A stretch of DNA of 64,000 bases from Caldicellulosiruptor kronotskyensis 2002 (GTDB lineage: Bacteria > Bacillota > Thermoanaerobacteria > Caldicellulosiruptorales > Caldicellulosiruptoraceae): assembly GCF_000166775.1 (NCBI RefSeq), contig NC_014720.1, forward strand, positions 1,172,501-1,236,500. The letters run 5' to 3'. A program made the translations under genes and the position numbers. The notes below the pieces were generated by a model. That model was not told where the DNA came from. It made no database searches and saw only the letters and a list, made by a program, of their open reading frames with translations. Shown one piece after another: positions 1-10,280 of the stretch (position 1 is its first letter; each line of letters opens with the position of its first letter).

Positions 1-2452
<2,452 letters not shown>

Positions 2453-2526
2453 AAAGAGGAGCTTTCTCCCTATTCACTTGCGAGGCTGCTTAGAAAGCTG
2501 CTGAAGAAAATGAATAAGCTGACAAA

Positions 2527-2643
<117 letters not shown>

Positions 2644-2650
2644 TTTTTAT

Positions 2651-2880
2651 TTTGTTTAGTATCGTTAATCTTTTAACAATAAAATGAATACCAATCGTTT
2701 TGATAACTTAGAAAAAGTCAATAAAGAAAGCTGATTTGAAAGAAAAACTTTAAATTGCAATATTACAAGTATAATTTTATCTGTAATAAATTGTTTTAAA
2801 GCAAAAATGACTATCCGATTATTTTTGGGACAGTTCTTTAAACAGAAAAAATTTTTGTTGTTTTGCAAATAATAAAAAAT
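2651..2880. other. AT-rich intergenic region, no gene recognised
   Basis: This is very AT-rich sequence between the rRNA operon and the 3' end of the convergent ABC permease gene. A minus-strand frame of 67 codons (2665-2868) is open, but it has low-complexity composition, no ribosome-binding site and no family resemblance, so it is not called. It probably holds the transcription ends of both converging units. Confidence 0.5.
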
Positions 2881-3636
2881 TCAAATTACTTCCAAGTTAT
2901 TGAATTGAACAATAGTTATAAGCAAAAACAAAATGGTTAAAAGAATAGAAATAATAATTGTTTCTGTTGCATTTTGCAGATTATCATTATTTGTGAGTAA
3001 GATTAAATTGTATGGACTGAATTTTTTAAGTTTTTCAAACTGAGAAATAAGTGCTGTGGAATACGCAAATGTGCATGCTAAAATTCCTGCTGTAATATTT
3101 TTCTTTGTGAGGCTGCTAAAAAACAATGTAAGTGAAATTACAAACAAATAATAAATACACAAAAGATAAAAAACACAAATTATATGTGAAAAAGATAGTT
3201 TTTGCCCTTCAAATAAAAGGTTAGCATAATATTGATTGAGTGTTAGACCGATAAACAGAAAAAAGCAGATTGCAATTGCAGTATTAAAATACTTTGCAAG
3301 TACAATTTGAATTTTATTTGCCCCTTTTGAGAAGGGTAAAACAATTTTTTGAGAATAGATTTCTTCATTTATACTGCCAGCGTTAGAGAATATTATAAAC
3401 AGCGTACTTATCTGAAAGAGATCTTTAATATAGTTTGCCAAAGCATCTCTTGGGTTAAATTTGAATAGCTGATTTATTAAATTGTTGGGAATTTTGTTAC
3501 TAATAAAAGATGGAAGAAGTTTTAGCATTATTGGATCTAAAATGGCAAACAATATTATACCTATTGCGAAAATGAGATATCTGTACTGCCTTATTCCTTC
3601 AATAAATTCTTTTCTAAAATACGCTTTAAATGTCAC
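2881..3636 (-). CDS. ABC-2 type transporter permease, YxlG-like
   Basis: This 251-residue protein is very hydrophobic, with about six predicted membrane segments (near residues 20-40, 95-115, 130-160, 170-185, 195-215 and 228-245). That is the layout of an ABC-2 permease, the membrane subunit of a drug or bacteriocin-type exporter. It starts with GTG, 11 nt inside the end of the upstream ATPase gene, so the two are translationally coupled. Its place at the end of a sigY-like operon matches yxlG of B. subtilis. The substrate is unknown. Assignment as an ABC permease is firm; the Yxl link rests on gene order. Confidence 0.8.
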   Translation of the reverse strand: MTFKAYFRKEFIEGIRQYRYLIFAIGIILFAILDPIMLKLLPSFISNKIPNNLINQLFKFNPRDALANYIKDLFQISTLFIIFSNAGSINEEIYSQKIVLPFSKGANKIQIVLAKYFNTAIAICFFLFIGLTLNQYYANLLFEGQKLSFSHIICVFYLLCIYYLFVISLTLFFSSLTKKNITAGILACTFAYSTALISQFEKLKKFSPYNLILLTNNDNLQNATETIIISILLTILFLLITIVQFNNLEVI

Positions 3637-4561
3637 TTTTATCTACCACCTTTATAAATATGTCTTCCAGTGAAGGCTTTCTCAAATAAAAAGACAAAAT
3701 AGGTGTTTCAAACTGTGATAAAATTTTAATTAAATCTATTTTAGCATATTCAATATTGTTAACGAAAATAGAAACCTTTCCATAATTATCAATATCAATC
3801 TTTTGAATATAAGAAACTTTAGATAATCTATCTTTAAAATTTTCGGGAATACTTTCAAACTCAACACAAAAAATGGGTTGAATGTATCGTTTTTGGAGGT
3901 TTTCTAAACTACTACTTACAATTACTTTGCCTTCATGTAATATAGTGACATAGTCGCATATTCTCTCTACATCGCTCAATATATGTGTTGAGAAGAAGAC
4001 AGTGATTCCTTCTTCTTTCAAAGATTTTATATGTTCTAACACTTCAGCTCTTCCTTCTGGGTCTAAAGAAGCGGTTGGTTCATCAAGAAGCAATAGTTTT
4101 GGTTTATTAAATATTGCGACAGCTATTCCAAGTCTTTGAAGCATTCCACTCGAAAAAGTTGAGATTTTTCTTTTAGAAACGTTTGAAAGTTTTACAATCT
4201 CAAGAACTTCTTCAATCCTCTTTTTAATAGCTCTAATTTCAAAATTGCAAATTTGTCCTATTAAGTTTAAATACTCAACTGGTGTGAGATAACCGTAGAA
4301 TACAGGATTTTGAGGAAGGAATCCAATTTGTTTCACTATGGCATTTTTGTTTGTCTTATAATTAAGATTCTCAAATAAGATTGATCCTTCATCAAAATTA
4401 ATTAGTCCAGAAAGAATTTTCATTGTGGTTGTCTTACCTGCTCCATTTGGTCCAAGAAAACCATGAACAGTAGCAGGTTGTACTTCAAATGATATGCCTT
4501 TTAAAGCTTTTACCTTTCCAAAGCTTTTGTGAAGATTTATTACTTTCAACAAACTAATCAC
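3626..4561 (-). CDS. ABC transporter ATP-binding protein, YxlF-like
   Basis: The 311-residue protein carries an ABC ATPase domain in its first 220 residues. Walker A is GPNGAGKTT (about 36-44), the signature is FSSGMLQRLGIAV (about 136-148), and Walker B is LLLLDEPTASLDP (about 156-168) followed by the switch histidine in FFSTH. The C-terminal ~90 residues are the usual accessory domain of exporter ATPases. It energises the downstream permease. The start is GTG with GGAAGAG upstream, overlapping the end of the YxlE-like gene by 8 nt. It corresponds in position to yxlF of the B. subtilis sigY operon. Confidence 0.88.
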   Translation of the reverse strand: MISLLKVINLHKSFGKVKALKGISFEVQPATVHGFLGPNGAGKTTTMKILSGLINFDEGSILFENLNYKTNKNAIVKQIGFLPQNPVFYGYLTPVEYLNLIGQICNFEIRAIKKRIEEVLEIVKLSNVSKRKISTFSSGMLQRLGIAVAIFNKPKLLLLDEPTASLDPEGRAEVLEHIKSLKEEGITVFFSTHILSDVERICDYVTILHEGKVIVSSSLENLQKRYIQPIFCVEFESIPENFKDRLSKVSYIQKIDIDNYGKVSIFVNNIEYAKIDLIKILSQFETPILSFYLRKPSLEDIFIKVVDKSDI

Positions 4562-4760
4562 GCTCTCTTCCGAGTAGCAGGTAAACTATAGGACCTACAA
4601 AGTTGAAAATAATTATTATTAGTGCCCATGCCCATTTTGGAAGGTATTTTACTTTGTCATTTTTCAACTTAACAAGACAGAAAATCATAAGAACAAACTG
4701 CAGAACAATTACAGGTGCAATTAATTTTAGCATTTCTTCCATATCCATATTTCCGAGCAT
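4554..4760 (-). CDS. Small PLDc_N-domain membrane protein, YxlE-like
   Basis: This 68-residue protein has two transmembrane helices (about 12-30 and 44-62). The tail PKWAWALIIIIFNFVGPIVYLLLGR is typical of the phospholipase D N-terminal (PLDc_N) membrane domain. In B. subtilis a protein of this kind, YxlE, is encoded between the SigY regulators and the ABC exporter and contributes to negative control of SigY. The same position here suggests the same role. AAAGGAG stands 9 nt before the ATG. Confidence 0.75.
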   Translation of the reverse strand: MLGNMDMEEMLKLIAPVIVLQFVLMIFCLVKLKNDKVKYLPKWAWALIIIIFNFVGPIVYLLLGRERD

Positions 4761-4776
4761 TCCAAAACACTCCTTT

Positions 4777-5073
4777 TCAGTAAGTTTTTCTATTTTTATC
4801 TTTTAAAATTACCCTCGTGATAAGAAGATATATTATAAGACTGCTGGGGAAGTTCAGAAGTCCAAATAGTCCCCAGAGAAAATAGTATTTTTCGCCTCTG
4901 TTTTTAGCATCGAAGAATATATACACAGCCTGAGCCATCAGTAAGGAGAATAAAATTAACAGAAGACCAAGTGGTATTTTCTCATCAGAAAATTGCTGAA
5001 CTAAAAAAAGCAAAAAGCTCAAGCAAGCGATAGCAGTTATGCAAAAAAATGTAAATGTTTTATTAACCTTCAT
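4777..5073 (-). CDS. Small membrane protein, YxlD-like position
   Basis: The product has 98 residues with three hydrophobic segments (about 7-26, 34-53 and 64-90) and a short charged linker (DAKNRGEKYY). No catalytic motif is visible. AAAGGTG lies 7 nt upstream of the ATG. It sits between the YxlC-like and YxlE-like genes, where yxlD lies in B. subtilis. A membrane-bound accessory anti-sigma role is inferred from position only, since the protein is longer than B. subtilis YxlD. Confidence 0.6.
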   Translation of the reverse strand: MKVNKTFTFFCITAIACLSFLLFLVQQFSDEKIPLGLLLILFSLLMAQAVYIFFDAKNRGEKYYFLWGLFGLLNFPSSLIIYLLITRVILKDKNRKTY

Positions 5074-5077
5074 GTTC

Positions 5078-5476
5078 TCACACCTTTCCTTTTGAGAATA
5101 TCAATGATGCAGGGATTAAAATCCATGGAATCAGTGTTCCGAAGAGCATCTGAAGCCTTACAAAAAATCCAAAACCATTGATGTTAATTAGTAAAATATA
5201 AATAGAAAAGACAAGAAAACTCAATAAAATGAATAATAGAAGATTAACCTTTTCCTGCTTTTTGGCTTTTGCTTCTATTGCATCTTCAATGACTTTCTGG
5301 ATATCTATCTTTACCAAAGGAGATTCATTCATAGGTTCAAGTTTGTTTTTTAAAAGTATTAGCTTTTCAAGCAAAGCACTATTAAAATCTAATTTTTCTA
5401 AAGCTTCATTTTCTAATTCTTCATAGTATTTATCAATAGTTAAATCTTGAATTTTCTCATTCTTTTTTGCTTTCAC
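5078..5476 (-). CDS. Membrane-anchored probable anti-sigma factor, YxlC-like
   Basis: About 132 residues: a charged cytoplasmic N-terminal part (roughly 1-75) rich in Lys and Glu with coiled-coil character, then two transmembrane helices (about 80-100 and 108-128). This is the layout of a small anti-sigma factor that holds an ECF sigma factor at the membrane. The GTG at 5476 is preferred because AAAGGAG lies 9 nt upstream; an ATG at 5500 is also open. It overlaps the end of the sigma gene by 20 nt, typical of a sigma/anti-sigma pair. YxlC identity is inferred from order. Confidence 0.65.
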   Translation of the reverse strand: MKAKKNEKIQDLTIDKYYEELENEALEKLDFNSALLEKLILLKNKLEPMNESPLVKIDIQKVIEDAIEAKAKKQEKVNLLLFILLSFLVFSIYILLININGFGFFVRLQMLFGTLIPWILIPASLIFSKGKV

Positions 5477-6008
5477 TCTCCAGCACTCCTTTCTTTTCAA
5501 GCTCTTTTATCAGAAATTTTATGGCAAAATGGAGCCTTGACCTTACTGTCCCGACAGGACAGTTCAAAATTTTAGCAATTTCTTTATATTTATATCCATA
5601 AAAATGTTTTAGAATAAAAACAGCCCTGAATTTATAATCAAGCGACAAAATAGAGCTACAGATGTCCTTGTATTCACTGTTTGATATGGCAACATGTTCT
5701 ACGTCCTGCATATAATCTTTGTATGACTCATCTAAATAGATATATCTCTTATTTTTTCTTAAAAAGTCCTTGTACACATTTATAGAGATTTTTATAAGCC
5801 ATGTCGAAAACTTTGCATCTGGCGAGAACTTATCAATGTTCATGATAGCTCGCAAAAGTGTTTCCTGAACAACATCCTGAGCAAAATGATAATCTTGAGC
5901 CATCTTCGTCACAAAACCTGAGAGAATATTTAAGTTATTTTCAATAAGCTTGTAGAGAGCTTCTTTGTTTCCTTTCTTTGCCTCTTCTATTAACCTTTTT
6001 TCATCCAC
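5457..6008 (-). CDS. sigY: ECF-type RNA polymerase sigma factor, SigY-like
   Basis: 183 residues with sigma region 2 (about 25-90, including QDVVQETLLRAIMNIDKF and the -10-recognition stretch STWLIKISINVYKDFLRK) and region 4 (about 120-170, FGYKYKEIAKILNCPVGTVRSRLHFA-type helix-turn-helix). Regions 1 and 3 are absent, as in ECF sigmas. The start is GTG with GGAG upstream. The gene leads a six-gene unit whose order matches sigY-yxlC-yxlD-yxlE-yxlF-yxlG of B. subtilis. A possible autoregulatory promoter lies just upstream. Confidence 0.8.
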   Translation of the reverse strand: MDEKRLIEEAKKGNKEALYKLIENNLNILSGFVTKMAQDYHFAQDVVQETLLRAIMNIDKFSPDAKFSTWLIKISINVYKDFLRKNKRYIYLDESYKDYMQDVEHVAISNSEYKDICSSILSLDYKFRAVFILKHFYGYKYKEIAKILNCPVGTVRSRLHFAIKFLIKELEKKGVLESESKKE

Positions 6009-6033
6009 TACCTATCACTCCTGCTATAAGTTA

Positions 6034-6058
6034 AACGCTATTGATTGCAAAAAAGTTC
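6034..6058 (-). promoter_or_regulatory. Putative ECF-type autoregulated promoter of the sigY-like operon
   Basis: On the minus strand GAAC (6058-6055) is followed after 17 nt by CGTT (6037-6034), about 26 nt before the GTG start. Bacillus ECF sigmas generally recognise a GAAC-type -35 and a CGT-type -10 at 16-17 nt spacing, and their operons are usually autoregulated. The match is short, so this is a suggestion only. Confidence 0.4.
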
Positions 6059-6183
6059 GAAGTGATTTGGATTACAAAAATATTAAAAAATCTTGTAAAT
6101 TTGCTTATTAGTATTGATACCCCTTTTTTGATGGAGTATGATTATAATTAGAAGGACAGATATTATGTAAAGGATGAATAAGA

Positions 6184-7032
6184 ATGCTCAAAAGAATGAT
6201 AGCAAAAGCTTTGATATTACTTATAATTCCATTAATAATAGCCCTTATTATCGAAAGCTTGTTTATGGCAGCAAGTGCTAAAAATTTAAACAAGTTGCCG
6301 GCTTCAGGTCAAAAAACTTCAAAATCTGCAAAACAAAATATCCAGAGAGAATTGGTTTTCCAGCAGCAGATTGATTTGAACTCAGATGCGCAGATAGATA
6401 CAGTAAGTATTTGGCTTGATAAAAACCAGAAAAAATATGTGCTGAGTGTAAACAATGTGCTTTATCAACCAAAAGAAAACATTTTGCAGGTAATTGGAAC
6501 TGAGATTGTAGATATTGACAGCAGTGATGGATACAAGGAGATCTTGCTACATTACAGATCAAACAAGGTTGAAAAGTATGTTATATTAGAATATAACGGT
6601 AAAGTTTTAAAAGAACTTCTTAATACTGATTCAAAACCAATCATCGATGGGAATAAAGAGGTCATTATTGAAAGGAATATGGATTTCTGGGTGAAAAAAG
6701 AAAGATACATTTTGGATCAGAATGCATCTGGCGTGCGAACTTTAAAACTTTCTCCGCAAGAGCTTTACTATGTTGGGGTGTTTGCATATGTTAAAAGACC
6801 TTTCGTGTTATATTCGTACAGGGAACAGAAAACTAAGCTCACCACAACAAAAAAGGGTGAAAAAATAGAGATAGTACAATGTGATCCTTCAAACTGGTTT
6901 AAGGACCAATCAAAGAAGAACAATAAGATGTACGATTGGTATATGATAAAGACCGAAAAAGATTTGCTTGGATGGGCAATGTTGAAAGATTTTATAAACT
7001 GCATTGACATTGTAAAAGCCCAGGGACAGTAA
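6184..7032 (+). CDS. Exported or membrane-anchored protein of unknown function
   Basis: 282 residues. A hydrophobic segment (about 5-32) forms a signal peptide or membrane anchor. The region around 55-130 has a calcium-binding-like DLNSDAQIDT motif as in VCBS/FG-GAP-type extracytoplasmic repeats. The C-terminal third (about 195-282), with KTKLTTTKKGEKIEI and WYMIKTEKDLLGWAM, resembles bacterial SH3-like cell-wall domains. The gene is monocistronic between the divergent sigY operon and a terminator at 7056. A cell-envelope role is likely; the specific function is unknown. Confidence 0.65.
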   Translation: MLKRMIAKALILLIIPLIIALIIESLFMAASAKNLNKLPASGQKTSKSAKQNIQRELVFQQQIDLNSDAQIDTVSIWLDKNQKKYVLSVNNVLYQPKENILQVIGTEIVDIDSSDGYKEILLHYRSNKVEKYVILEYNGKVLKELLNTDSKPIIDGNKEVIIERNMDFWVKKERYILDQNASGVRTLKLSPQELYYVGVFAYVKRPFVLYSYREQKTKLTTTKKGEKIEIVQCDPSNWFKDQSKKNNKMYDWYMIKTEKDLLGWAMLKDFINCIDIVKAQGQ

Positions 7033-7055
7033 AATTAAAAGTTAATAACCAAAAA

Positions 7056-7080
7056 GGCCATTCATGAGAATGGTCTTTTA
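7056..7080 (+). terminator. Rho-independent terminator after the 6184-7032 gene
   Basis: GGCCATTC (7056-7063), loop ATGA, GAATGGTC (7068-7075) form an 8-bp stem with one G-U pair, followed by a T-rich tract. Confidence 0.85.
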
Positions 7081-7102
7081 TTTTTTCAATGGCAAAAATT
7101 TA

Positions 7103-7111
7103 TGATATAAT
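7103..7111 (+). promoter_or_regulatory. Extended -10 promoter for the aroK operon
   Basis: TGATATAAT is a perfect extended -10 element (TGnTATAAT), 50 nt before the aroK start and just after a terminator. The -35 region is poor, as often seen with extended -10 promoters. Confidence 0.55.
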
Positions 7112-7161
7112 AGATACAAACTCTTACCCTATAATTCGTACAAAAAAGGAAAGGTATTCAC

Positions 7162-7680
7162 ATGAAAAATATTGTGCTTACAGGTTTTATGGGATGTGGT
7201 AAAACAACCATTGGGAAATTAATTGCCGAAAAACTCGATATAGAGCTTATTGACACAGACTCAGAGGTAATAAAAGAGTTTGGTATGACAATTGACAAGA
7301 TATTTGAAGTGCACGGTGAGAAAAAATTCAGAGAGGTCGAAACAAGGGTAATTGAGAGAGTTTCAAAGCTTGAAAATGTTGTTATCTCAACAGGTGGAGG
7401 AGTTGTTTTAAATCCCGAAAATGTAAAGCTTTTGCGAGAAAACGGGGTAATATATTTTTTGTATGCCTCAGCCGAAAGTATTCTCAAAAGGCTAAAAGAC
7501 GATGATACAAGACCTCTTTTGAAAAATGGTGATAAGCTCAGCAACATCATCAGGCTTTTGAACATGAGAATGCCATTTTATAAAAACTGCGATTTTGAAA
7601 TAAACACAGACATACTCACTCCAGAGCTTGCAGCAGAAAAGATAATTTCAATTCACTTAGCAAAGGAGAGTAAAAGATGA
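7162..7680 (+). CDS. aroK: Shikimate kinase
   Basis: This enzyme phosphorylates shikimate at O3 with ATP, a late step of chorismate synthesis. The 172-residue length is normal. Walker A GFMGCGKT is at 8-15, the shikimate-binding aspartate in DTDSEV at 31-36, the arginine motif FREVETRV at 57-63 and the glycine triplet GGG at 78-80. The lid arginine lies in DDTRPLL. It heads a unit with a TIM-barrel protein, aroQ and a peptidase, next to the trp operon that consumes chorismate. The stop overlaps the next start by 4 nt (ATGA). Confidence 0.93.
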   Translation: MKNIVLTGFMGCGKTTIGKLIAEKLDIELIDTDSEVIKEFGMTIDKIFEVHGEKKFREVETRVIERVSKLENVVISTGGGVVLNPENVKLLRENGVIYFLYASAESILKRLKDDDTRPLLKNGDKLSNIIRLLNMRMPFYKNCDFEINTDILTPELAAEKIISIHLAKESKR

Positions 7681-8537
7681 TAAGATTCGGTCCTGCAGGA
7701 AACTCTCAGAGTTTTTACGATGCCGGTTATAAATCAAGCGTTGATGCGCCAAAGTGGCTAAAATCAATAGGTCTTTCTGCTTATGAGTACCAGTGCAACA
7801 AAGGGGTAAACATTTCAAAAGAAAAGGCAAGACAGATTGGGCAGGAAGCGCAAAAGTACGATATACTTGTCTCCATTCATGCACCTTACTATATAAACTT
7901 TGGCAGCCAGGAAGAAGAAAAGTTGCAAAGGTCAAAAGAGTACATCTATGAATGCGTAGAAGTTGCAAAGGAGATGAAAGCGCAAAGAATTGTATTTCAT
8001 CCCGGTTCGTGCGCAAAGGTAGAAAGAAGCTTGGCTTTTGAAACAGCCAAAAAGGCAATATTGGAAGTTGTAAATGTGGTAAAAGAAATGCATGTAGATG
8101 GAATTTTTTTGTGTCCGGAAACAATGGGAAAGAAAAACAATCTTGGCAGTAGCGATGAGATAATAGAGATTTGCAAAATGGACGAGATGCTGCTTCCAAC
8201 CATTGATTTTGGGCACATAAATGCTTTCGAAGGCGGCAGCTTGAAGACAGAAGAGGATTTTGAAAATTTACTCAAGAAATTTATTGACCAGCTTGGATAT
8301 GAGAGGATGAAATGCTTTCACAGCCATTTTAGCAGGATAGAATACACATCACAGGGTGAGAAAAAACACTGGAACTATGAAGACAAACAGTTTGAGCCTG
8401 ACTTTGAACCACTGGCAGAGGCTCTTTACAAGCTAAAGCTCGAACCAGTGATAATCTGCGAATCAAAAGACTATATGGCAGAGGATGCTCTTGTTCTAAA
8501 AAAAATATATCAAGAGACTTTGGAAAAGAGGATGTGA
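7677..8537 (+). CDS. Endonuclease IV-like TIM-barrel protein (AP endonuclease family 2)
   Basis: 286 residues with the motif series of the zinc-dependent AP_endonuc_2 TIM barrel: SIHAPYYIN (about 62-70), VFHPG (about 105-109), CPETMGK (about 141-147), DFGHINA (about 176-182), HSHFSRIEY (about 216-224) and ICESKD (near 262). These supply the His/Glu/Asp metal ligands of endonuclease IV (Nfo), which cleaves DNA at abasic sites. It is coupled to aroK by an ATGA overlap. A sugar-isomerase-like function in the same fold cannot be excluded, but the motifs favour Nfo. Confidence 0.8.
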   Translation: MIRFGPAGNSQSFYDAGYKSSVDAPKWLKSIGLSAYEYQCNKGVNISKEKARQIGQEAQKYDILVSIHAPYYINFGSQEEEKLQRSKEYIYECVEVAKEMKAQRIVFHPGSCAKVERSLAFETAKKAILEVVNVVKEMHVDGIFLCPETMGKKNNLGSSDEIIEICKMDEMLLPTIDFGHINAFEGGSLKTEEDFENLLKKFIDQLGYERMKCFHSHFSRIEYTSQGEKKHWNYEDKQFEPDFEPLAEALYKLKLEPVIICESKDYMAEDALVLKKIYQETLEKRM

Positions 8538-8546
8538 ATATTTACC

Positions 8547-8984
8547 ATGAAAAAGGTCTTGGTCATAAACGGTCCAAATCTTAATCTTCTTGGAATAAGA
8601 GAAAAAAATATATATGGCAGCGTATCATACGAAGATGTCCTCAAATCTATTTCACAAAAAGCACAGGAACTTGGGTTTGAAGTGGAGTTTTTTCAATCAA
8701 ACCATGAAGGAGAAATAATAGATAAAATTCACAGCGCATATTTTGAAAAGGTTGATGCTATTATAATAAACCCAGGTGCTTATACTCATTATAGCTATGC
8801 AATCCATGATGCAATAAAAGCTGTAAACATTCCCGCGATTGAAGTACACATTTCCAACATTCATGCAAGAGAAGAGTTCAGACGCAAAAGTGTGATTGCA
8901 CCTGCCTGCACAGGTCAAATCTCAGGTTTTGGCATTAAAAGCTATATAATAGCACTTTATGCTTTGAAAGAGATTTTAGAGTAG
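8547..8984 (+). CDS. aroQ: 3-Dehydroquinate dehydratase, type II
   Basis: 145 residues, the usual size for the dodecameric type II enzyme that converts 3-dehydroquinate to 3-dehydroshikimate. The N-terminal signature NGPNLNLLGIRE (8-19) is followed by the Tyr/Arg lid (EKNIYG), QSNHEGEIID (near 51), NPGAYTHYSYAIHDAI (near 75) and EVHISNIHAREEFR (near 99) containing the catalytic His. It is the second shikimate-pathway gene in this unit, 9 nt after the endonuclease IV-like gene. Confidence 0.93.
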   Translation: MKKVLVINGPNLNLLGIREKNIYGSVSYEDVLKSISQKAQELGFEVEFFQSNHEGEIIDKIHSAYFEKVDAIIINPGAYTHYSYAIHDAIKAVNIPAIEVHISNIHAREEFRRKSVIAPACTGQISGFGIKSYIIALYALKEILE

Positions 8985-8998
8985 AAAGGAGCAAAGCT

Positions 8999-10069
8999 TT
9001 GGCAATGGTTAGCAAAAGAATTGCGAAAATATTCAAAAGAGATGAGACCATCGAAGCAGTTTTTGTGTCCAAAAAAGAAAACGTCAGATACCTTAGCAAT
9101 TTCAAAGGCGATGAAAGCTTTCTATTTATTACAAGAGAAGGAACAAAATATCTTTTAACAGACTTTAGGTATACCGAGCAGGCAAAGAAAGAAGCAACTG
9201 AATTTGAAATTGTTGACTACAAAGGAAAACTTTATGATGCTATAAAAGACTTGATGGTATCGCATAACATTTCAAAGCTTTTTATTGAAGGGTATCATCT
9301 GCCGTTTTCTGTTGTCAGTGAGATGAAAGAAAAGCTTGAAGGCAGGGTATGTGCACTTTCGTTTTCTTTGGATGAAATAAGAGCTGTTAAAGATGATGAA
9401 GAGATAGAGAAAATAAAAAAAGCTGTTGAGATTGCTGACAGAGCATTTGATCACATCTTGAAGTTCATAAAGCCGGGTGTTTCCGAAAATGACGTGGTTG
9501 CAGAGCTCAACTACTTTATACTGAAAAACGGTGCAAAAGGCTTTTCATTTGAACCTATAGTTGCCTCTGGTAAAAGAAGTTCTTTACCACACGGTGTTGC
9601 AACAGACAAGAAAATTGCAGCTGGCGATACTGTTACAATTGATTTTGGATGCAACTTTGACGGCTACATGTCTGATATGACAAGGACGGTATTTGTAGGG
9701 AAAGTGGAAAATCAGATGGTAAAGATATACCATATAGTAATGGAAGCTCAGCAAAAGGCAGAAGAGTTTATAAAAGAAGGTTTAAAAGCAAACGAAGTTG
9801 ACAAAATTGCCCGTGACTATATAGGCTCTTTTGGTTATATGGAAAAGTTTGGACACTCTTTGGGACATGGTGTTGGACTTGAAATTCACGAACTTCCAAG
9901 GCTTTCACCAAAGTCTGAGATGGTCTTAGAAGAAAATATGGTTGTAACGATAGAGCCAGGCATTTATATTGAGGATTTTGGAGGTGTGAGAATAGAAGAT
10001 ATAGTTGTTGTAAAAAGTGGTGGATGTGAAATTTTGACAAAGTCGACAAAGGAGCTGATTGTAATTTAG
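8999..10069 (+). CDS. pepP: Xaa-Pro aminopeptidase/dipeptidase (M24 family)
   Basis: 356 residues in two parts: a creatinase-type N-terminal domain (about 1-125) and a pita-bread M24 catalytic domain. Dinuclear metal ligands are visible in DFGCNFDGYMSDMTRTV (about 220-236), GHSLGHGVGLEIHE (His), VTIEPGIY (Glu) and GGVRIEDIV (Glu). It removes residues N-terminal to proline in peptides. The TTG at 8999 is chosen because AGAAAGGAG stands 7 nt upstream; the ATG at 9005 is the alternative. In many Firmicutes this gene lies next to aroQ and efp. Confidence 0.88.
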   Translation: MAMVSKRIAKIFKRDETIEAVFVSKKENVRYLSNFKGDESFLFITREGTKYLLTDFRYTEQAKKEATEFEIVDYKGKLYDAIKDLMVSHNISKLFIEGYHLPFSVVSEMKEKLEGRVCALSFSLDEIRAVKDDEEIEKIKKAVEIADRAFDHILKFIKPGVSENDVVAELNYFILKNGAKGFSFEPIVASGKRSSLPHGVATDKKIAAGDTVTIDFGCNFDGYMSDMTRTVFVGKVENQMVKIYHIVMEAQQKAEEFIKEGLKANEVDKIARDYIGSFGYMEKFGHSLGHGVGLEIHELPRLSPKSEMVLEENMVVTIEPGIYIEDFGGVRIEDIVVVKSGGCEILTKSTKELIVI

Positions 10070-10079
10070 AAATTTGGTA

Positions 10080-10108
10080 TTGCCAGATGAGAAGTTTTCT
10101 GATATACT
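10080..10108 (+). promoter_or_regulatory. Sigma-A promoter of the trp operon
   Basis: TTGCCA (10080-10085), a 17-nt spacer, then TATACT (10103-10108). Transcription should start near 10115, giving a leader of about 160 nt before the attenuator terminator. It lies only 10 nt after the pepP stop. Confidence 0.75.
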
Positions 10109-10171
10109 TAAAAATAGGAATAGCTTTAGGCTTTAGAGAGCTTAGAAAGATCATTTTTTTAAGCTTGTAAA

Positions 10172-10224
10172 AAGCTTAGAAGAGATGAGAAAAGAAGAGA
10201 ATAGAAGAGATGAGAGGAGATGAG
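10172..10224 (+). promoter_or_regulatory. TRAP-type binding site: eleven NAG triplets at exact 5-nt period
   Basis: Triplets begin at 10172, 10177, 10182, 10187, 10192, 10197, 10202, 10207, 10212, 10217 and 10222. They read AAG, UAG, GAG, GAG, AAG, GAG, UAG, GAG, GAG, GAG, GAG, each separated by two bases. TRAP (MtrB) is an 11-subunit ring that binds eleven (G/U)AG triplets spaced by 2-3 nt when loaded with tryptophan. The count, spacing and location before trpE all match. The last triplets overlap the antiterminator and the trpE Shine-Dalgarno. No mtrB gene lies in this window. Confidence 0.85.
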
Positions 10225-10280
10225 CTGTAAAATGAAAAAGGTGGCAAACGTGCGCCCCGATAGCTCATCGGGGCTTTTTT
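10219..10280 (+). terminator. trp attenuator: antiterminator/terminator switch
   Basis: The terminator has an 8-bp stem GCCCCGAT (10254-10261)/ATCGGGGC (10267-10274), loop AGCTC, and six T (10275-10280). The competing helix pairs GATGAGCTGT (10219-10228) with ATAGCTCATC (10260-10269) and would destroy the terminator. Its 5' arm contains the last TRAP triplet. With TRAP bound the arm is sequestered and the terminator forms; without tryptophan the antiterminator allows read-through. The logic is that of the B. subtilis trp leader. Confidence 0.85.

Noticed and set aside
2665-2868. Minus-strand frame of 67 codons between 5S rRNA and the ABC permease
   Set aside because: Low-complexity Lys/Phe/Leu composition, no ribosome-binding site, no family resemblance.
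7932-8275. Overlapping minus-strand frames opposite the endonuclease IV-like gene
   Set aside because: Shadows of a well-supported plus-strand gene with all expected motifs.
10232-10280. T-box riboswitch suggested by GGTGGCA before a terminator in the trp leader
   Set aside because: The T-box core is imperfect, the leader is too short for a normal stem I with a Trp specifier loop, and the eleven regular triplets explain the region better.
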